Source: Microvelia longipes (Eukaryota > Arthropoda > Insecta > Hemiptera > Veliidae). Taken from it: 64,000 nt of DNA. Below are positions 20,880 through 33,400 of the stretch, piece by piece. Under the pieces are notes generated by a model. The model was not told the origin of the DNA, ran no database searches, and saw only the letters and a program-made list of their open reading frames with translations. Numbering within the stretch: the first letter of the stretch is position 1; every line of letters starts with the position of its first letter. The DNA lies in contig JACMZG010001863.1 of NCBI GenBank assembly GCA_018340805.1, positions 52,106,022-52,170,021 on the forward strand. Direction: 5' to 3'. Position numbers and translations under genes: made by a program.

Positions 20880-21900
20880 AAAGTAGAGACCTTAAGTCTG
20901 TAAAGATGACTAATTTGAAGATAACAGACACACACACATACAGGACAGACAACTTTGTGAAAACCACTAAATAGTTCTATAAAAACGCCTAAAAAGGATA
21001 ACTCCAGTGACATCCTAGTTTCAGATTTTTTGCAAACACTATAATTTTCCTATATTCGCGATTCAAAGTCCGTAGCAGCGCCACCGTCGCTGATAAGAAA
21101 TGATAACGAAAAGGTGATCGTTAAAGGCCTTATGGGGATTTTCTGGTTTTTCTTATTTGTGACGATTATTTCTTTAAATTTTTTATCAAAGTGCTTTGAT
21201 TTAACTAATTTTAGGGCGTATGAACTCAGTAGAATCACAATTTCATGGAAAAATAGCGTTTTAATGGTTGTCACGAGTATTTAAATTGAGTTGATAAGAA
21301 GATGAAGATCATAATAGTGTTTTATTTTATTTATTGTTAATTAATGTTACTAATAAATAATTTTAGTTTGCACAAACACACAAAATTACCATTTAATTGC
21401 ATTAAAATGTTTAAATTAGTTGTAACAGGTATTTAAATTAACTGATAAGAAGCCGATTTTCACTGTAATGGTGTTTTAATTTATTAATCAATTTTATTTA
21501 CGCACTAAAATAATTAATAACTCAATAAATTCACGTTTTTGTAAAATGTTTGTTTAAATTATCCGTTTAGGTTTTATTATTTCTGGGTTATATTGGACGA
21601 ATCAAAGTCTGTAGTGATAAGAGCCTGATTCTATATTTAAAATCCTGGAATTATCGAAATATTTATCTATGAAATATTTGCAATTTTTTTAGCACCGATG
21701 GTCGTTCTAATAATTTTCATCACATTTATCACAAATTAACAAACAATAAATAAAAGAAGAATTTTTATCGGCTCCCATGCTAATCCTAAGATAAAAAATT
21801 TTTTGATCACCCTTTCGTTTTCCCGCCATTGCTATTGCCTACCTTACAACTATCTCTTTGAATCGGGAATACCTACGGTATAAATTAGGAAAAGTAAAAC
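20880..21900 (-). repeat. Family A repeat interrupted by family K
   Basis: The left part 20880-21053 shows the complement of the TGTCTGTCTG and GGTTTTC blocks and ends in TTTTCCTAT. The right part resumes at 21871 with ACCTACGGTATAAATTAGGA. Joining the two recreates the palindromic start of family A. Confidence 0.7.
21054..21870. mobile_element. Family K non-autonomous element, copy 1
   Basis: Inverted termini ATTCGCGATTCAAAG (left) and the complement of ATTCCCGATTCAAAG (right); 817 bp. The second copy at 25510 is colinear throughout (AAAGTCCGTAGCAGCG, TTTAAATTAGTTGT, CGGCTCCCATGCTAATCC). No coding capacity. Inserted in a family A repeat. Confidence 0.8.
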
Positions 21901-22870
21901 TACTAGATATTTATAAGGACCAGTAAACAAGTGAATGCACATCAAACATTTATGTTAATCTATTATATAAATATAATACATAATAGTCGCATAAACGGAG
22001 GATAACTTGATCAACAGGTATCCGATTCTAAAACCCAAGAGGAGAAATACCAACTTTAAAAACAAAGTTTGACTTTTTAATTATTCAAAATAAAATGTTA
22101 CTACTTACAGGATTTCACAAGATTATTAGTCAGTATTCACAGCAATAATTTCTCAGGAAACCTTAGTAATCTGCAAAAGAAATAAAATTTTAATTCAAGA
22201 AATGATAGTAGTTAACAGGCAGAGGGCCAGGTGAAGTTTCCTACTTACGTAAATAAAAATAAATAAAAAATACTTAAAAATAAAAAAGGAAAGAATCATA
22301 TATCTCTTGTTGTAGTGATCCTTATGTCGCCTGAAATCAGATTCCCAAGTCTCAACAAAAAGCAGATATATGAACGTACTTAATTTGAACAAAAATTATT
22401 TTAACTAGAAATTGGCCCAAACATTTTTTACAAAAGGTATGGCAGATTAAGATAATAATAGCTGTTTACTCTAATTCTAAGTAATAATTTCATAATTTGA
22501 AAGAAAAGCAAGGTACACAAAACTTGATTTTTCATTGAAATTTTAACGAGTCTGGCTAAAACAATTTAGATCCCGTAAATTAACCACATTTTCTAACAAA
22601 GAAACTTTAACAATAAATAGAACAAAACATGTAAATATATAGTAAATTATTATTATTTATTTTGTTTAGCTAGGAAGGTAAGGTAACCCAGGAAGGCTAT
22701 TCTTTACTATTTACCCTTTTTCTGTTTGCACACCCATCTAATCCTGAGTTTACTCTACTTTACCCTAGATTATTCCGAAATGAAAAATTTGAGTGTAAAG
22801 AAGAATAGTGCAGAGTAGAGTAGTGTACTCCAGTTCATGTGGCGAACAAACCTATAGAGCATAATTAACT
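21901..22870. other. AT-rich intergenic stretch
   Basis: Only a block TTAGCTAGGAAGGTAAGGTA (22667) that recurs at 61705 was noted. No gene seen. Confidence 0.45.
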
Positions 22871-22929
22871 CATCCATGATGTCCTACATCCCTTAATATG
22901 CTTGCTACAGTGGAAGTGAACCAACGGAT

Positions 22930-23450
22930 TCATAAGGTACAATTAGTACATTTACACACACTTCTAAATCCACGGATTGTATTGGATACGATCCCTCAAT
23001 ACGGTAATATTAGCTGTATGAACCATGCGGAGGGGATCCGATCGCATAAGCTAGAACTAGGGAGATGGAATCTAAATGGATCCCCCAATACGCTGTATGT
23101 ACCTTTAGAGACGATTGTATTTAATGGATAACCTTCTCATTGAACTTTTATTTCACTTCAATACTACCGTTTTAGATCAAATAACTTTTGGAATATTATT
23201 TTTTAAGTGTAACTTTATTATTATGCAAAGAAATCACAATTTAATTAAATATATTATTTGTTTTAAACTTCCTTATAACCAAAATTGAACCTTCACTATA
23301 AAAGACGCGATGTTTTGGCAAGATCAGTTATCACGTAATCTCACTCGATCGACTAAACAAATACGGGGAAAGAACCTTATCGTATTTAATGCGTATCCAA
23401 TACGATTGCCTGTTAAATATGCAGTGTGTACGTAGTAATTGTGACACAGT
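22930..23450. other. Unidentified insertion inside a family E repeat
   Basis: Separates the two ends of a family E copy (22876-22930 and 23455-23480). ATTGTATTGGATACGATC near its left and CGTATCCAATACGATTGC near its right are inverted, suggesting a small transposon. The short open frame at 22898-23131 is not recognised. Confidence 0.4.
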
Positions 23451-23924
23451 ACCCTCGAGAAGACCTAAATCTTCACTACACTCAATTGTTGATTCAATTC
23501 CACTAGCAGCAAAAAGCTCTTGCTGTTTAAGATCTAAACTCTATAGTTTATATACTACTATACTTATAACATCAATCTCAGTAATTTAAACATGACAGTG
23601 ATTTTATTATTATTACTTTTACGCTAACAGATAAAGCTTTCACCTCAATTACTTCACTATTGGTATGGGATTTAGTCAGACACCAACGTGCTAATTAGAG
23701 CAACTTATCAAAGCAAATTAACAAGACCCAAAACTAAATCAGGAAAAAATAAACACAGCAAAACAGTAACCAAAAAATAAAGAAAGGTATTGACTGTTCT
23801 ACAAGTCTATGCCAATAGACAACTTTACAAATTTTGTAAAATTTGTAAAGTTTTACTTTACTTTATTTTAATTTTGTAAAATTTACAAACTTTACAATTT
23901 GTAAGTAAAATTTTAACCTATTAA

Positions 23925-24560
23925 ATAATTATTTTATGTTCCAGTTCTGATACTAACCACAGTGACCATAAATGGAAGCAGATTGCACAAGTATTCTAAC
24001 GAACTTTCCACTCCGAATAATTAACAGTGGGCGATGGCCTTACCAAGCAACTCGAAAAGAACTTTAAAAACAAAAGTCAACTTTTTGACACTTTTGAGAA
24101 CGATCTCGAAACATAGAGATATGCTAATAGAGGAGGCATATCCAATCTTGAAACGTTTTTGTGGCTCTCAGGGGCTTTGTGTAATCTCTTCTTTAAGTGT
24201 GCCAAGGTTTTAACAAATCAATCTATGGCAGCTTCTGGCAGATTTTTTGTATTTTTTTTCTAATTTAAACGTTCTAGTATATAAGTTTGTGTAATTTTGA
24301 TATTAACTTCAAGGCGTTCAGAGTACTTTTTAAATGTTTTAATATTCAAACGATATGACCCATCTAAAAATAATATTTCTATGGTAGTTATTTTAAAATT
24401 TAATGTCCTCAACTTAATATGCACACACAATTGCTTTATTTAAATGTAAATATTTTAAATTATTATTTTATGTTCCAGTTCTGATACACCACAAATGGAA
24501 GTAGATTGTATAAGTATTCTGACAAAATTTCCACTCCGAATAATTAACAGTGGATGATTG
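23925..24560. repeat. Direct repeat of about 110 bp, 530 bp apart
   Basis: 23930-24035 and 24457-24555 share TTATTTTATGTTCCAGTTCT, GATAC, AAATGGAAG and TTTCCACTCCGAATAATTAA. Both begin with what looks like a splice acceptor. The 400 bp between contains a family H piece. Origin unknown. Confidence 0.6.
24110..24205 (+). repeat. Family H fragment
   Basis: CATAGAGATATGCTAATAGA then GTGGCTCTCAGGGGCTTTGT; the right end is absent. Confidence 0.55.
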
Positions 24561-24799
24561 CTAATATTTCTATTTGAAGGTTGATTTCAATATTTGATAG
24601 ATTTCCTTTGCTCTTCTCCTCCTCTTCATGATGTTATTTTTAAGGCAATTAGATGGGCGACCCCAATTTGCAGAACGAGGTTTTCATCAAAATAGATGAA
24701 AACCTCAGATTGAGATCTAATTTGTAGAACGGATTTTCTTCTGAACGGATGAAAATTAGTAGTTAAAATAGGCTTAAAACACGATCCTAAAAATATTCT

Positions 24800-24935
24800 T
24801 TCGAATTTTAATTGAAGTTCGAAGTGAGTTCAGGCTCTGTCGGCGCCCTGATGAGTAAGACGTAACGAAACAGAGTAGAACATGACATTGTGTCGAGCCA
24901 TTAATGATGTCGAATGATGGAACAGTTCCCAGATT
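24800..24935 (+). repeat. Family F fragment
   Basis: Covers the block from GAAGTGAGTTCAGGCTCTGT to GGAACAGTTCCCAGAT, including the hammerhead-like motif at 24842. The terminal repeats are missing. Confidence 0.7.
24842..24899 (+). ncRNA. Hammerhead-like motif, family F copy 2
   Basis: GGCGCC, CTGATGA, GTAA, GACG, TAAC, GAAA, CA, an apical region of about 18 nt, GTGTC, GAGCC. The core is of the canonical CTGATGAG/CGAAA form, the closing triplet is GTC and helix I can pair GGC with GCC across an internal loop. One change (GTAA for the family GTTA) weakens helix II. Confidence 0.5.
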
Positions 24936-25130
24936 TATAACAGACACACTCACACCTATATGTGTCTGTATGATGAACACACATTTACTGATAGTTCCAC
25001 AGACAACTTTGTAAAAACTACTTAGGATGTCTTGAAAACACTTGATTATTATTAAGATGACATTCCGGTTTTGAATTTTTTATAAACACAATACTTTTTC
25101 TACATACCAACGGTAAAAAATTAGGAAAAG
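24936..25130 (-). repeat. Family A fragment
   Basis: Complement of the family A left end: ACAGACAACTTTGTAAAAAC through ACATACCAACGGTAAAAAAT. It abuts the family F fragment on its left. Confidence 0.6.
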
Positions 25131-25509
25131 TAGAAATACAGCAAGTAGTGTTGGATATATTAATTTATAGACAATATTTTCATATTGAGAAAAAGAAGAA
25201 GAAACAGGCTTGATAAAAACAAGGATTATGTAGCCGGTGTATAATTAATATTTGTATCGTTTTTCTTACGTTTTCTAGTAATATATATTTAACATTTGTA
25301 ACAAATATTATAACAAAAGGTAGGTTTATTTTGCTCTTTCTCCTAAGATACATACAAAAGTGATACATGAAATTCAGTAGTGGTGGAGGGCGCGGGACAC
25401 TGTGGTCCAACTCCCTGGTTTTGAGGTGGTCCTAAAAAACAGGGGCCAGTTGCATCATTGCCGCACTGAGCGCTAGTTTTCACCTAGTACTGCCGTTATC
25501 AATATTGCT

Positions 25510-26309
25510 ATTCGCGATTCAAAGTCCGTAGCAGCGCACCGTCGCTGATAAGAAATTGAAACGAAAGGGTGATCGTTGTTAAAGTCCTTATGGAGGTTTT
25601 TTGGTTTTTCTTGTTTATGACGATTATTTCTTTGAATTTTTTCAAGTGCTTTAATTTAATTAATTTTAGGGCGTCATCAATAGAATCACTATTTCATTGA
25701 AAAATAGGGTTTTAATGGGTTGTCGAACATTTAAATTGAGTGATAAGGTGAACATTCAATATATTGTTTATTTTAGTTATTGTTGAGTAATTTCACTTTT
25801 AAATAATTTTAGTTTACACAAACACACAAAATTACCTTTTAATTGCATTAAATTGTTTAAATTAGTTGTTACAGGTATTTAAAGTAACTGATAAAAAGCC
25901 GATTTTCATCGAAATGGTGTTTTAGTTTATCAATCAATTTTATTTACACACTAAAATAATAGATAACTATATAAATTCACGTTTTTTTAAAATGTTTGTT
26001 TAAATCATCCGTTTAGGTTTTATTATTTCTGGGTTAAATCGGACAATGCAAGTCTGTAGTGATAAGAGCCTGATTCTATATTAAAATCCTGGAATAATCA
26101 AGTATTTATCTATGAATATTGGCCATTTTTTAGCACCGATGGTTGTTCTAATTTTACCTCATTTATCAAAAATTAACGAACAATAAAGGAATAAAAGAAG
26201 AATTTTCAACGGCTCCCATGCTAATCCTATAATAAAAAAAATTGATCACCCTTCCGTTTTCCCGCTATTGGTATTGCCAACCTTACAACTATCTCTTTGA
26301 ATCGCGAAT
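25510..26309. mobile_element. Family K non-autonomous element, copy 2
   Basis: Perfect 15 bp inverted termini ATTCGCGATTCAAAG; 800 bp; colinear with copy 1. No convincing target duplication. It lies upstream of FAM98. Confidence 0.8.
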
Positions 26310-26904
26310 CAGTTTGAAATCGAGACGTTTATTTATGTTTATAAAGAATACAAACGAGACTTTAAATTATATATGAACATTTTTAGTTATTTATAAGATT
26401 ATTTGTCGAGAAAAGATAAATTTAGCATTTTTTCCATTAAAAGGACAAATAATAACACAATGAAAACGCAAATTAATTTCTATTTCCGCACGTCATAGTT
26501 ACTGGTACACTCTGCATCTATGGTCTATATTACTGAAAGCAGTCTACATAGTTGATAGGAGGAGAAAATACACTTCAAGTTGGAAAAGTATATTAAAAGA
26601 ATTAATTTAAATTTTCCTCAGGGCAAAGAATATAACCTCAAGATCTCCACCTTGCTATTACGTGTACAGGTTTGTCATATCAAAATGGTAACTTAAAACT
26701 ATAGAATCGACAAGTGAGTTTACTCTAGTGTTTTGGCCTATCAAAACAGATGCTGTTGTCACAAAAAGTTTTGGCTGCTAGATCTACATTGGTGTTGTTA
26801 CTGTAGAGTAGTTTACGTAAATGACATGTTGCCTATCATTTATGATGTTTATTTTGTGGGACTGAGTAAGTTTGACAGAAATTCATGCAACACACTATTT
26901 TTTA

Positions 26905-27375
26905 CATTTCCTCATTTATACCGTTGGCATATAGGCAAAGTATTGTGTTTGCAAAAACCCCAAAACTAAACAGGAATTATCTGTTTCAGGTGTTTTTAAT
27001 GCCTAGTTGTGCTATCCAGTGAATATTTTTTTTGGGCTCAACTCGCAAGAATGACTCAGTAAAAAATTCATAAAACACAGGAAAACTATTTTATTGACTT
27101 GAGATTTGGCACGCATAGTCATGTATAAAAGCAATATATGTGCCAACTTTTGACTCATTATCAGCATTAGTTCAATTTGTATTGAATGACTTGTAAACGT
27201 TTATCATAAATGATGTTTAATGACATCGTTAAAAGTATTTTCCTGATGGCACAAATAGACCCAATAATTAATTTTTGTACCAAGTTTCAACTCTCCAGGA
27301 TAAATACACTGGAGCTACGATGATAACAGATACACACATACAGTCAGATGTCGTTGAAAAAAGACTACTCAGGAG
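26905..27375. repeat. Family A, two partial copies in opposite orientation
   Basis: 26905-27200 is plus-strand family A (TTCCTCATTTATACCGTTGG onward); 27270-27375 is the minus-strand GAGCTACGATGATAACAG block. It ends just before the first FAM98 coding exon. Confidence 0.65.
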
Positions 27376-27434
27376 ATCTTACTCTAGGTCTACTTAAAAA
27401 TGTATTTAAATTTTGATTATTGATTTCAGGTATA

Positions 27435-30400
27435 ATGACTACAGATGTAGAAAGTCATTTAGAGGGAGATGTGCGGGACACCTTGAAAGATATGAAGTAA
27501 GTCGTTTTATAACTAAACTCCATCCTTTTAACTTGTTGTTTTCTGCATATACCTACATATACATGAAGCTGCTTACATAAACATGAAGCTGCCTACGTAT
27601 ACATGCAGCTGCCTCTTATATGCATATAGAGCTGCTCCCTGTATATACATGGAGCTGCCTCTTACATGTATATAGAGCTGCCCTACATATACATGAGCTG
27701 CTCTTACATCTTTAGAGATGTCCTACATACATGGGAGCTGCCTACATGTATAGAGCTGCCTCCTTACATATAATGGAGCTGCCTTTCATCTATATAGAGG
27801 CTGCCTCCTACCTATAATGTAGTGCCTCTTACATGTATATAGAGCTGCCTCCTACATATACATGGAGCTGCCTCTTACATCTATATAGCTGCTCCTTCAT
27901 TTTCATGGAGCTGCTCTTTACATGTATGACTCATACTTAAGAGCTGCCTCTTACATATATAGAGCTGCTAATACTGTATATTAGAGCTTATTCATGGTAT
28001 AAATAACATGAAAAAATTAGCATATAAATAGCTTTGTGATTAAAGTCATGTATAACTGCATGTTATACATCTATATATATAAATATCTAGGACAACTAGA
28101 TATTTATGTGAATGCCTTATTATAGATATTAATGAATAACCCTAACCTCAACAAAAAACTGTGTCATTGATTACTTCTAAGATGTTTCCTGTGCTAATTT
28201 GAAATCCAGGTTTAGGCAGTGCTGCATATGGTGTGATAGTAGTTATCATTATTAAGACTATAGACTTTATTTGCAGGTATGTTATAAGTGATGATAACTT
28301 TGAGAAAGCTTTAAAGGGAGGACCAGAATCAAAAGACTACACTGAACTTGTATCATGGCTCTCAAAGGAACTTCAATATTTTCTGAAATTAGATGACCAT
28401 GTGAATGCTATTCACTCGGCAGAAGATAGCAGCTCTTTCCTCATCGAAGTCACTACGTTTCTTAAAGAGTTGGGTCAGTAAGTCATACATTAGATTATAC
28501 ATACTAATTGTAAAATAATGGATGTGAAAAGTATCTTAACTATGTTTATTAATTTAGTTAAACCCTGTTTTTAACCTCAGATAAGAATAAATAGTGATAC
28601 CAACCACCACACCACTTGGTACCACTTGTTAGATTTATTTTATATTATGCTGAAATAAATATGTGTTTGTTAGGTAAATATTAAGATGATTATAGATAAT
28701 GATAGAGTATTGGCACAATTTTTTTTATTTAAGTACGTCATATAAAAGAACACCCTGTAAAATATTAGAATGAAAAAACTTATACTTTTGATGATACTGC
28801 AAAAAAACAAACTTTACTTTGATACAGTTTAGTTATACTATGTTACTCTATGTAACATAAACATAATAACATAAACAATGTAAATCTGAATTGTATGTTT
28901 AGATTGTGGCTATAAAAGTTTAGTCGGAGGTCCCTCTAAAGACAAATTGCAAACCCGATATGAAAGGTTGTTATTATTAGAATATTTACTGGGAGAGTTG
29001 GCTGCAGCTAGGATGTTTGCTGTTAATAACCCTGATCAAGAGACTGTACATTTGACTATTGTGAGTACCTGCCTGCATCTCTGTTGTATCTTATCTAATA
29101 TATCTGTGCATTCTATTAACTTAAATATTATTCTACTGAGAGAGTCTCTGTCACACTAATAAAGCAAATATTTAGTACCTAAATAGAATGTTTGTTTTAC
29201 TCAATTAGTCTTTATAATTTAAAAGAAAACATAAATTGGAGCTTAACATCACAGACAAAGTAATAAAAAAATATGGAGACATTTTCTTTTAGTGGGCTTG
29301 CTTCAGTGTTGCCAATAGTTAAAAGAATGCCTTAATAGTTTAGGTGCCAAACATTACAATTTCAAAATTAAACAAATATACTACACTACTAATTTAATTT
29401 GATATCATTAAATTAAACATTTCAATAAAGTAAGTTAAAATTTATAAGTGCAGTTTGACCGCACCAATTAATATGTTATAAATAATAGAATTCATGTTAT
29501 AAAATCACCTGGAATTTGCTTTGGAATACTTGATTTTGTGCTATCCAAACCAGTTCTTGTTCAGTTTTTTGTTCTGTGCTTTTTATTCAGAAAAGTAATA
29601 CTTGTAATGTTGGTCTACTTGCTGAGATTTTTTACTTGAAATGCACTGAAACATTTTAAGGATTATTGTATGAGTGGCCCAACCACCTCTGTGGCCGAGA
29701 GGTCGCTAAGGCGTTAGTCTTATCACTGACCTTTGATATCCACAGAGGTCTGGGGTTCGCATCCCAGGTTACGCTCTCAGTTTGTAGAAGATTATTGTTT
29801 CGATAAATTATCGCCAACTTTAGAATACACTTTGGGGTTTAGTTTAGTTCCCGCAGGGGTTCCTGTAGAGCTGCAAGTCCCGGTGCATCGCAAGGCTTGA
29901 AAGGGCCTTGGATCATTATTATTCTTATGTAACGTGGCCAATGGTGTTTTTTGTTACTTAAGTGCATTTTCTTGTCTAATTGTAATTGAAGTGTGTGGTG
30001 TCTTGGAATATGTTGTCTATGGTTTGATTGAAGTTTGCTGAGTGAACAATATAATTGTGCGAGAGACACCTAGGAAATGTACTCATTCAGGCTCCTGTCA
30101 GCGCCCTTGATGAGTTAGAACGAAACAGAGTGGTACGTGGCATTATGTCGACCCATGAATGATGACAAATGTCGAATGATGGAACAGTTCCCAGATATAC
30201 GAGGTGTGACAATTAAGTAACGGACTGATCTGAAAAACATACTTTATTGAACATATTACCAAATAACTATTATCCCTTCAACATACTCCCTTCCTTTCTA
30301 TACACCGTGCATACGAATTTTCACTGCTCAAAGCAGTGCTGCATGTCACTAGTGTCAGCTTTCAGCAAGTCTGCCTTTTTTTTTCTTGACATCTTCAACT

Positions 30401-33400
30401 GACTCAAACGGTTCCTTTCAATGTACTTTTTTTTTTGGGAAAAGGTAGAGTCAGGGAGCAGATCTGGTGAGTTGGGTGGACGTCAGCACTGGAATTGAAT
30501 TTTGCTAAATTCTTTCACCGAGAGCGCATTGTGAGCGGGCGCGTCAGTTTTTTGGCACCATTTTGCCAAAATTTTAGTCATTTTCAGATCTTCATGTAAA
30601 ATTTTCTTACAGTCTCTCTGTCATGTTTTGATAAATCTTGAAATCATTCGAAGACTTAAACGTCTGTTTTTAATTGTTTTTTTTTTCATTCTTGACGTCA
30701 AGGTCGTCGTTCGGTTCGTCATATGTTCAACTTCTCGGCTTCAGAAATCGTTTTGCCATTCAAAACCTTTTGTAGTGACATGAGTGTTACCAAACACTCT
30801 TTCAATAACTGAAAACATTACTGGGAGGGTTTTCTCAATTTCACCAGAATATCAATTAATACGCTGCTCGATTTTTAAACTGACCATTTTTCCGGCACGC
30901 CATAACAACATGCCTTACTCAAACCTGATTTAAAACCAAACTAGACTAGATGGAAAGACGGGATCAAGTGGACTCTGTACAGTTAATACAGGATCAATCA
31001 TGTTCATCCCATCCCCTCACACAAGCCTAACATATGCAGCACGCACAGTCCTGTTATTTAATTGTCACACCTCGTAGCATTGCATTTTGCTTGTTACATT
31101 TCCTAGGTGTCTCTCGCACAATTATATTGTGTTACTCTTGAAACTATGAAGCATAAACTTAAAAAACTGGACAGCAACAGGATTGATATGCAAGAAAGCA
31201 AATATTCCCATATGGCCCAGGTTGAGAACCTCCGCACTAGAATTTTATCTAAGCACATGTTGATTCAAACGTTTTTTACTATTTAAAATACTATATAAAA
31301 TTACTATATAAAATAGTTTTCACTTTTACCAATTTATACGACTCTTATTCTTTATGGATCACTATCCATCGATCCTTCATTCCTAGCTTTCTAGCGCTGT
31401 AAGACTGTGTTACTTCAACAGCTCGTTGTTGGTTGAAAAAAACAAATGTCAGAAATAAAATATCTGACAGTTTTCACGCTTCCACCACTAGATTGTACTA
31501 CTTGAGCCTCCTGATCCCATCAACTATTTTTTTTAATCTTTGAGTGAACCATCTATGTTAATATTGTTTATCTATGGGCTGATTCTTCAACTTGCAGTAA
31601 ATAAAACCTTTTTAAGGTTGTAACTATTTAAAAAATTTTAAAAACCCGTTTCGTTGACTTGACTATAAGTAATGCAAGACAAACAGCTTGGTAATTTGAA
31701 AATAGCACTTATTGCGCACGCACAAAAATGAACATTTTTTTTAATATTGAGAGGGGTATCAATTTGTTGGTATGATTGGGAGGATTCAAAATATGCGTCG
31801 CCTTTTTAAAATGGCAATCATCACACCCCTCAAATATCTCTAAGTCCCAAAAAAATGTCCCCCTCCTAAACTAACATCTATAAATAAGTCATAAAATAAT
31901 ACAAATATGTAATTTCAAAATTAAATCTTTATTTGTCGAACAAAAGTTTTATAAATATATTGCAGCTGTTTTTAAATAGCGCGCACGATCAAACAGGCCT
32001 ATAATGCTTAAAATATTATGTTATAGATTTATGTTATAGTCTATGCTTCAAAATTAGGTTCTAATAGACAAACACATAAAGAGCGAAGCAAGTCCTATAA
32101 TATTATGTTATATTTTTAATCTATGTTCCAAGTGAGGTACTGATAAATAAACACACTTTATGTTATTTATTTATTATGTTATCTATATTTAAAATGTTGT
32201 ATATACAGTGTGTCCCCGGCAGGGGGGGGTTAACTTCAATAAGGAAAAGTTTGGATTCGATTATCGCAAGCTGCTAGAAATCAGCGCTGCGGTGGATCTG
32301 TGTGGATTTCTTATGAACTACCTCTGAAAGCTTTCCAAAAATTACCGAATGTGTTTTTAAACTTTAAATTTATGTAAACCATGGCAACTATTGGTTATGA
32401 CAGCTGCATTTGTCGTTCCTTATTATTTTAACCCATACATAAACAATATTAACAAAGATGGTTCACTCAAAGATTGTTTTTTTAAATAAAGTTGATGGGA
32501 TGCAGGAGGCTCAAGTAGTACAATCTAGTGGTGGAAGCGTGAAACTGTCAGATATTTTTATTTCTGACATTTTTATTTATTTTTTTCAACCAAACAACGA
32601 GCTGTTGAGAGTAATCAAGTCTTTACATCCGCTGTTCAGCGCTAGAATGATGAGGAGTCGATGGATGAGTGATCCCAATAAAGCTCTATAAGAGTTTCGT
32701 ATAAATTGGTAAAAAAGTGAAAAAAATAATTGCTCACTCTTACTTCCCCCATACTGTCGTCCCCCCTTGGATATGAACCTCTAATGTCAAAGTTTTATTT
32801 TTTGTTTGTTTCCTTCACTTATCAAATGTTTTATTATTTGTCCTTTACCGTTTCAGAATGAAAGTCCAACTGCAGCTGCTCTGAAGAAAATGTTAATTGC
32901 ACTCAACATTCCGAAACCTCCTCAGAGCGTGACATCTGCTATGCTCTTTTCTAAACTCAAAGCAAAGGTATTGAGCTTACTGTTAGCTAGCCCTGGTTAA
33001 AGCAATACCCAGAGTGGACCCTCCTTGCTTCCACTTAATTTAGAACCATTAAGCATAAATTATTGAAATCTGGGTTACTTTTTTTTGTGTAAATGGAATT
33101 TCTTTTTGGTGGTGTTGTTAAGTTCGGGTGTTGTATGCAACACTGTGAAAAAAGTAAATCAAAAGGTTTAATTTTATTGTGCTTTCTGGGTGGGGCTAAT
33201 TTGCTCAAAAGAACATTCATGACAACATTTTTTCAATCGTTTTTCAATTGTGATAAACGCATTCCCAGTGTTACATGGAAAATGATCATGAATGTAAGAT
33301 TTTGCAAAAAATTAAAAATTTATATTAATTTTTTTTTTGCTTTATCCATGGTGTTTTTGTCTAAACATTTTGGACAAAGACACCATTTTTTTTTGAAAAA

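Noticed and set aside
27546..27990. Tandem miRNA-like hairpins from alternating ATATAC/GTATAT units
   Set aside because: The pairing follows from the minisatellite sequence and is not conserved between units.
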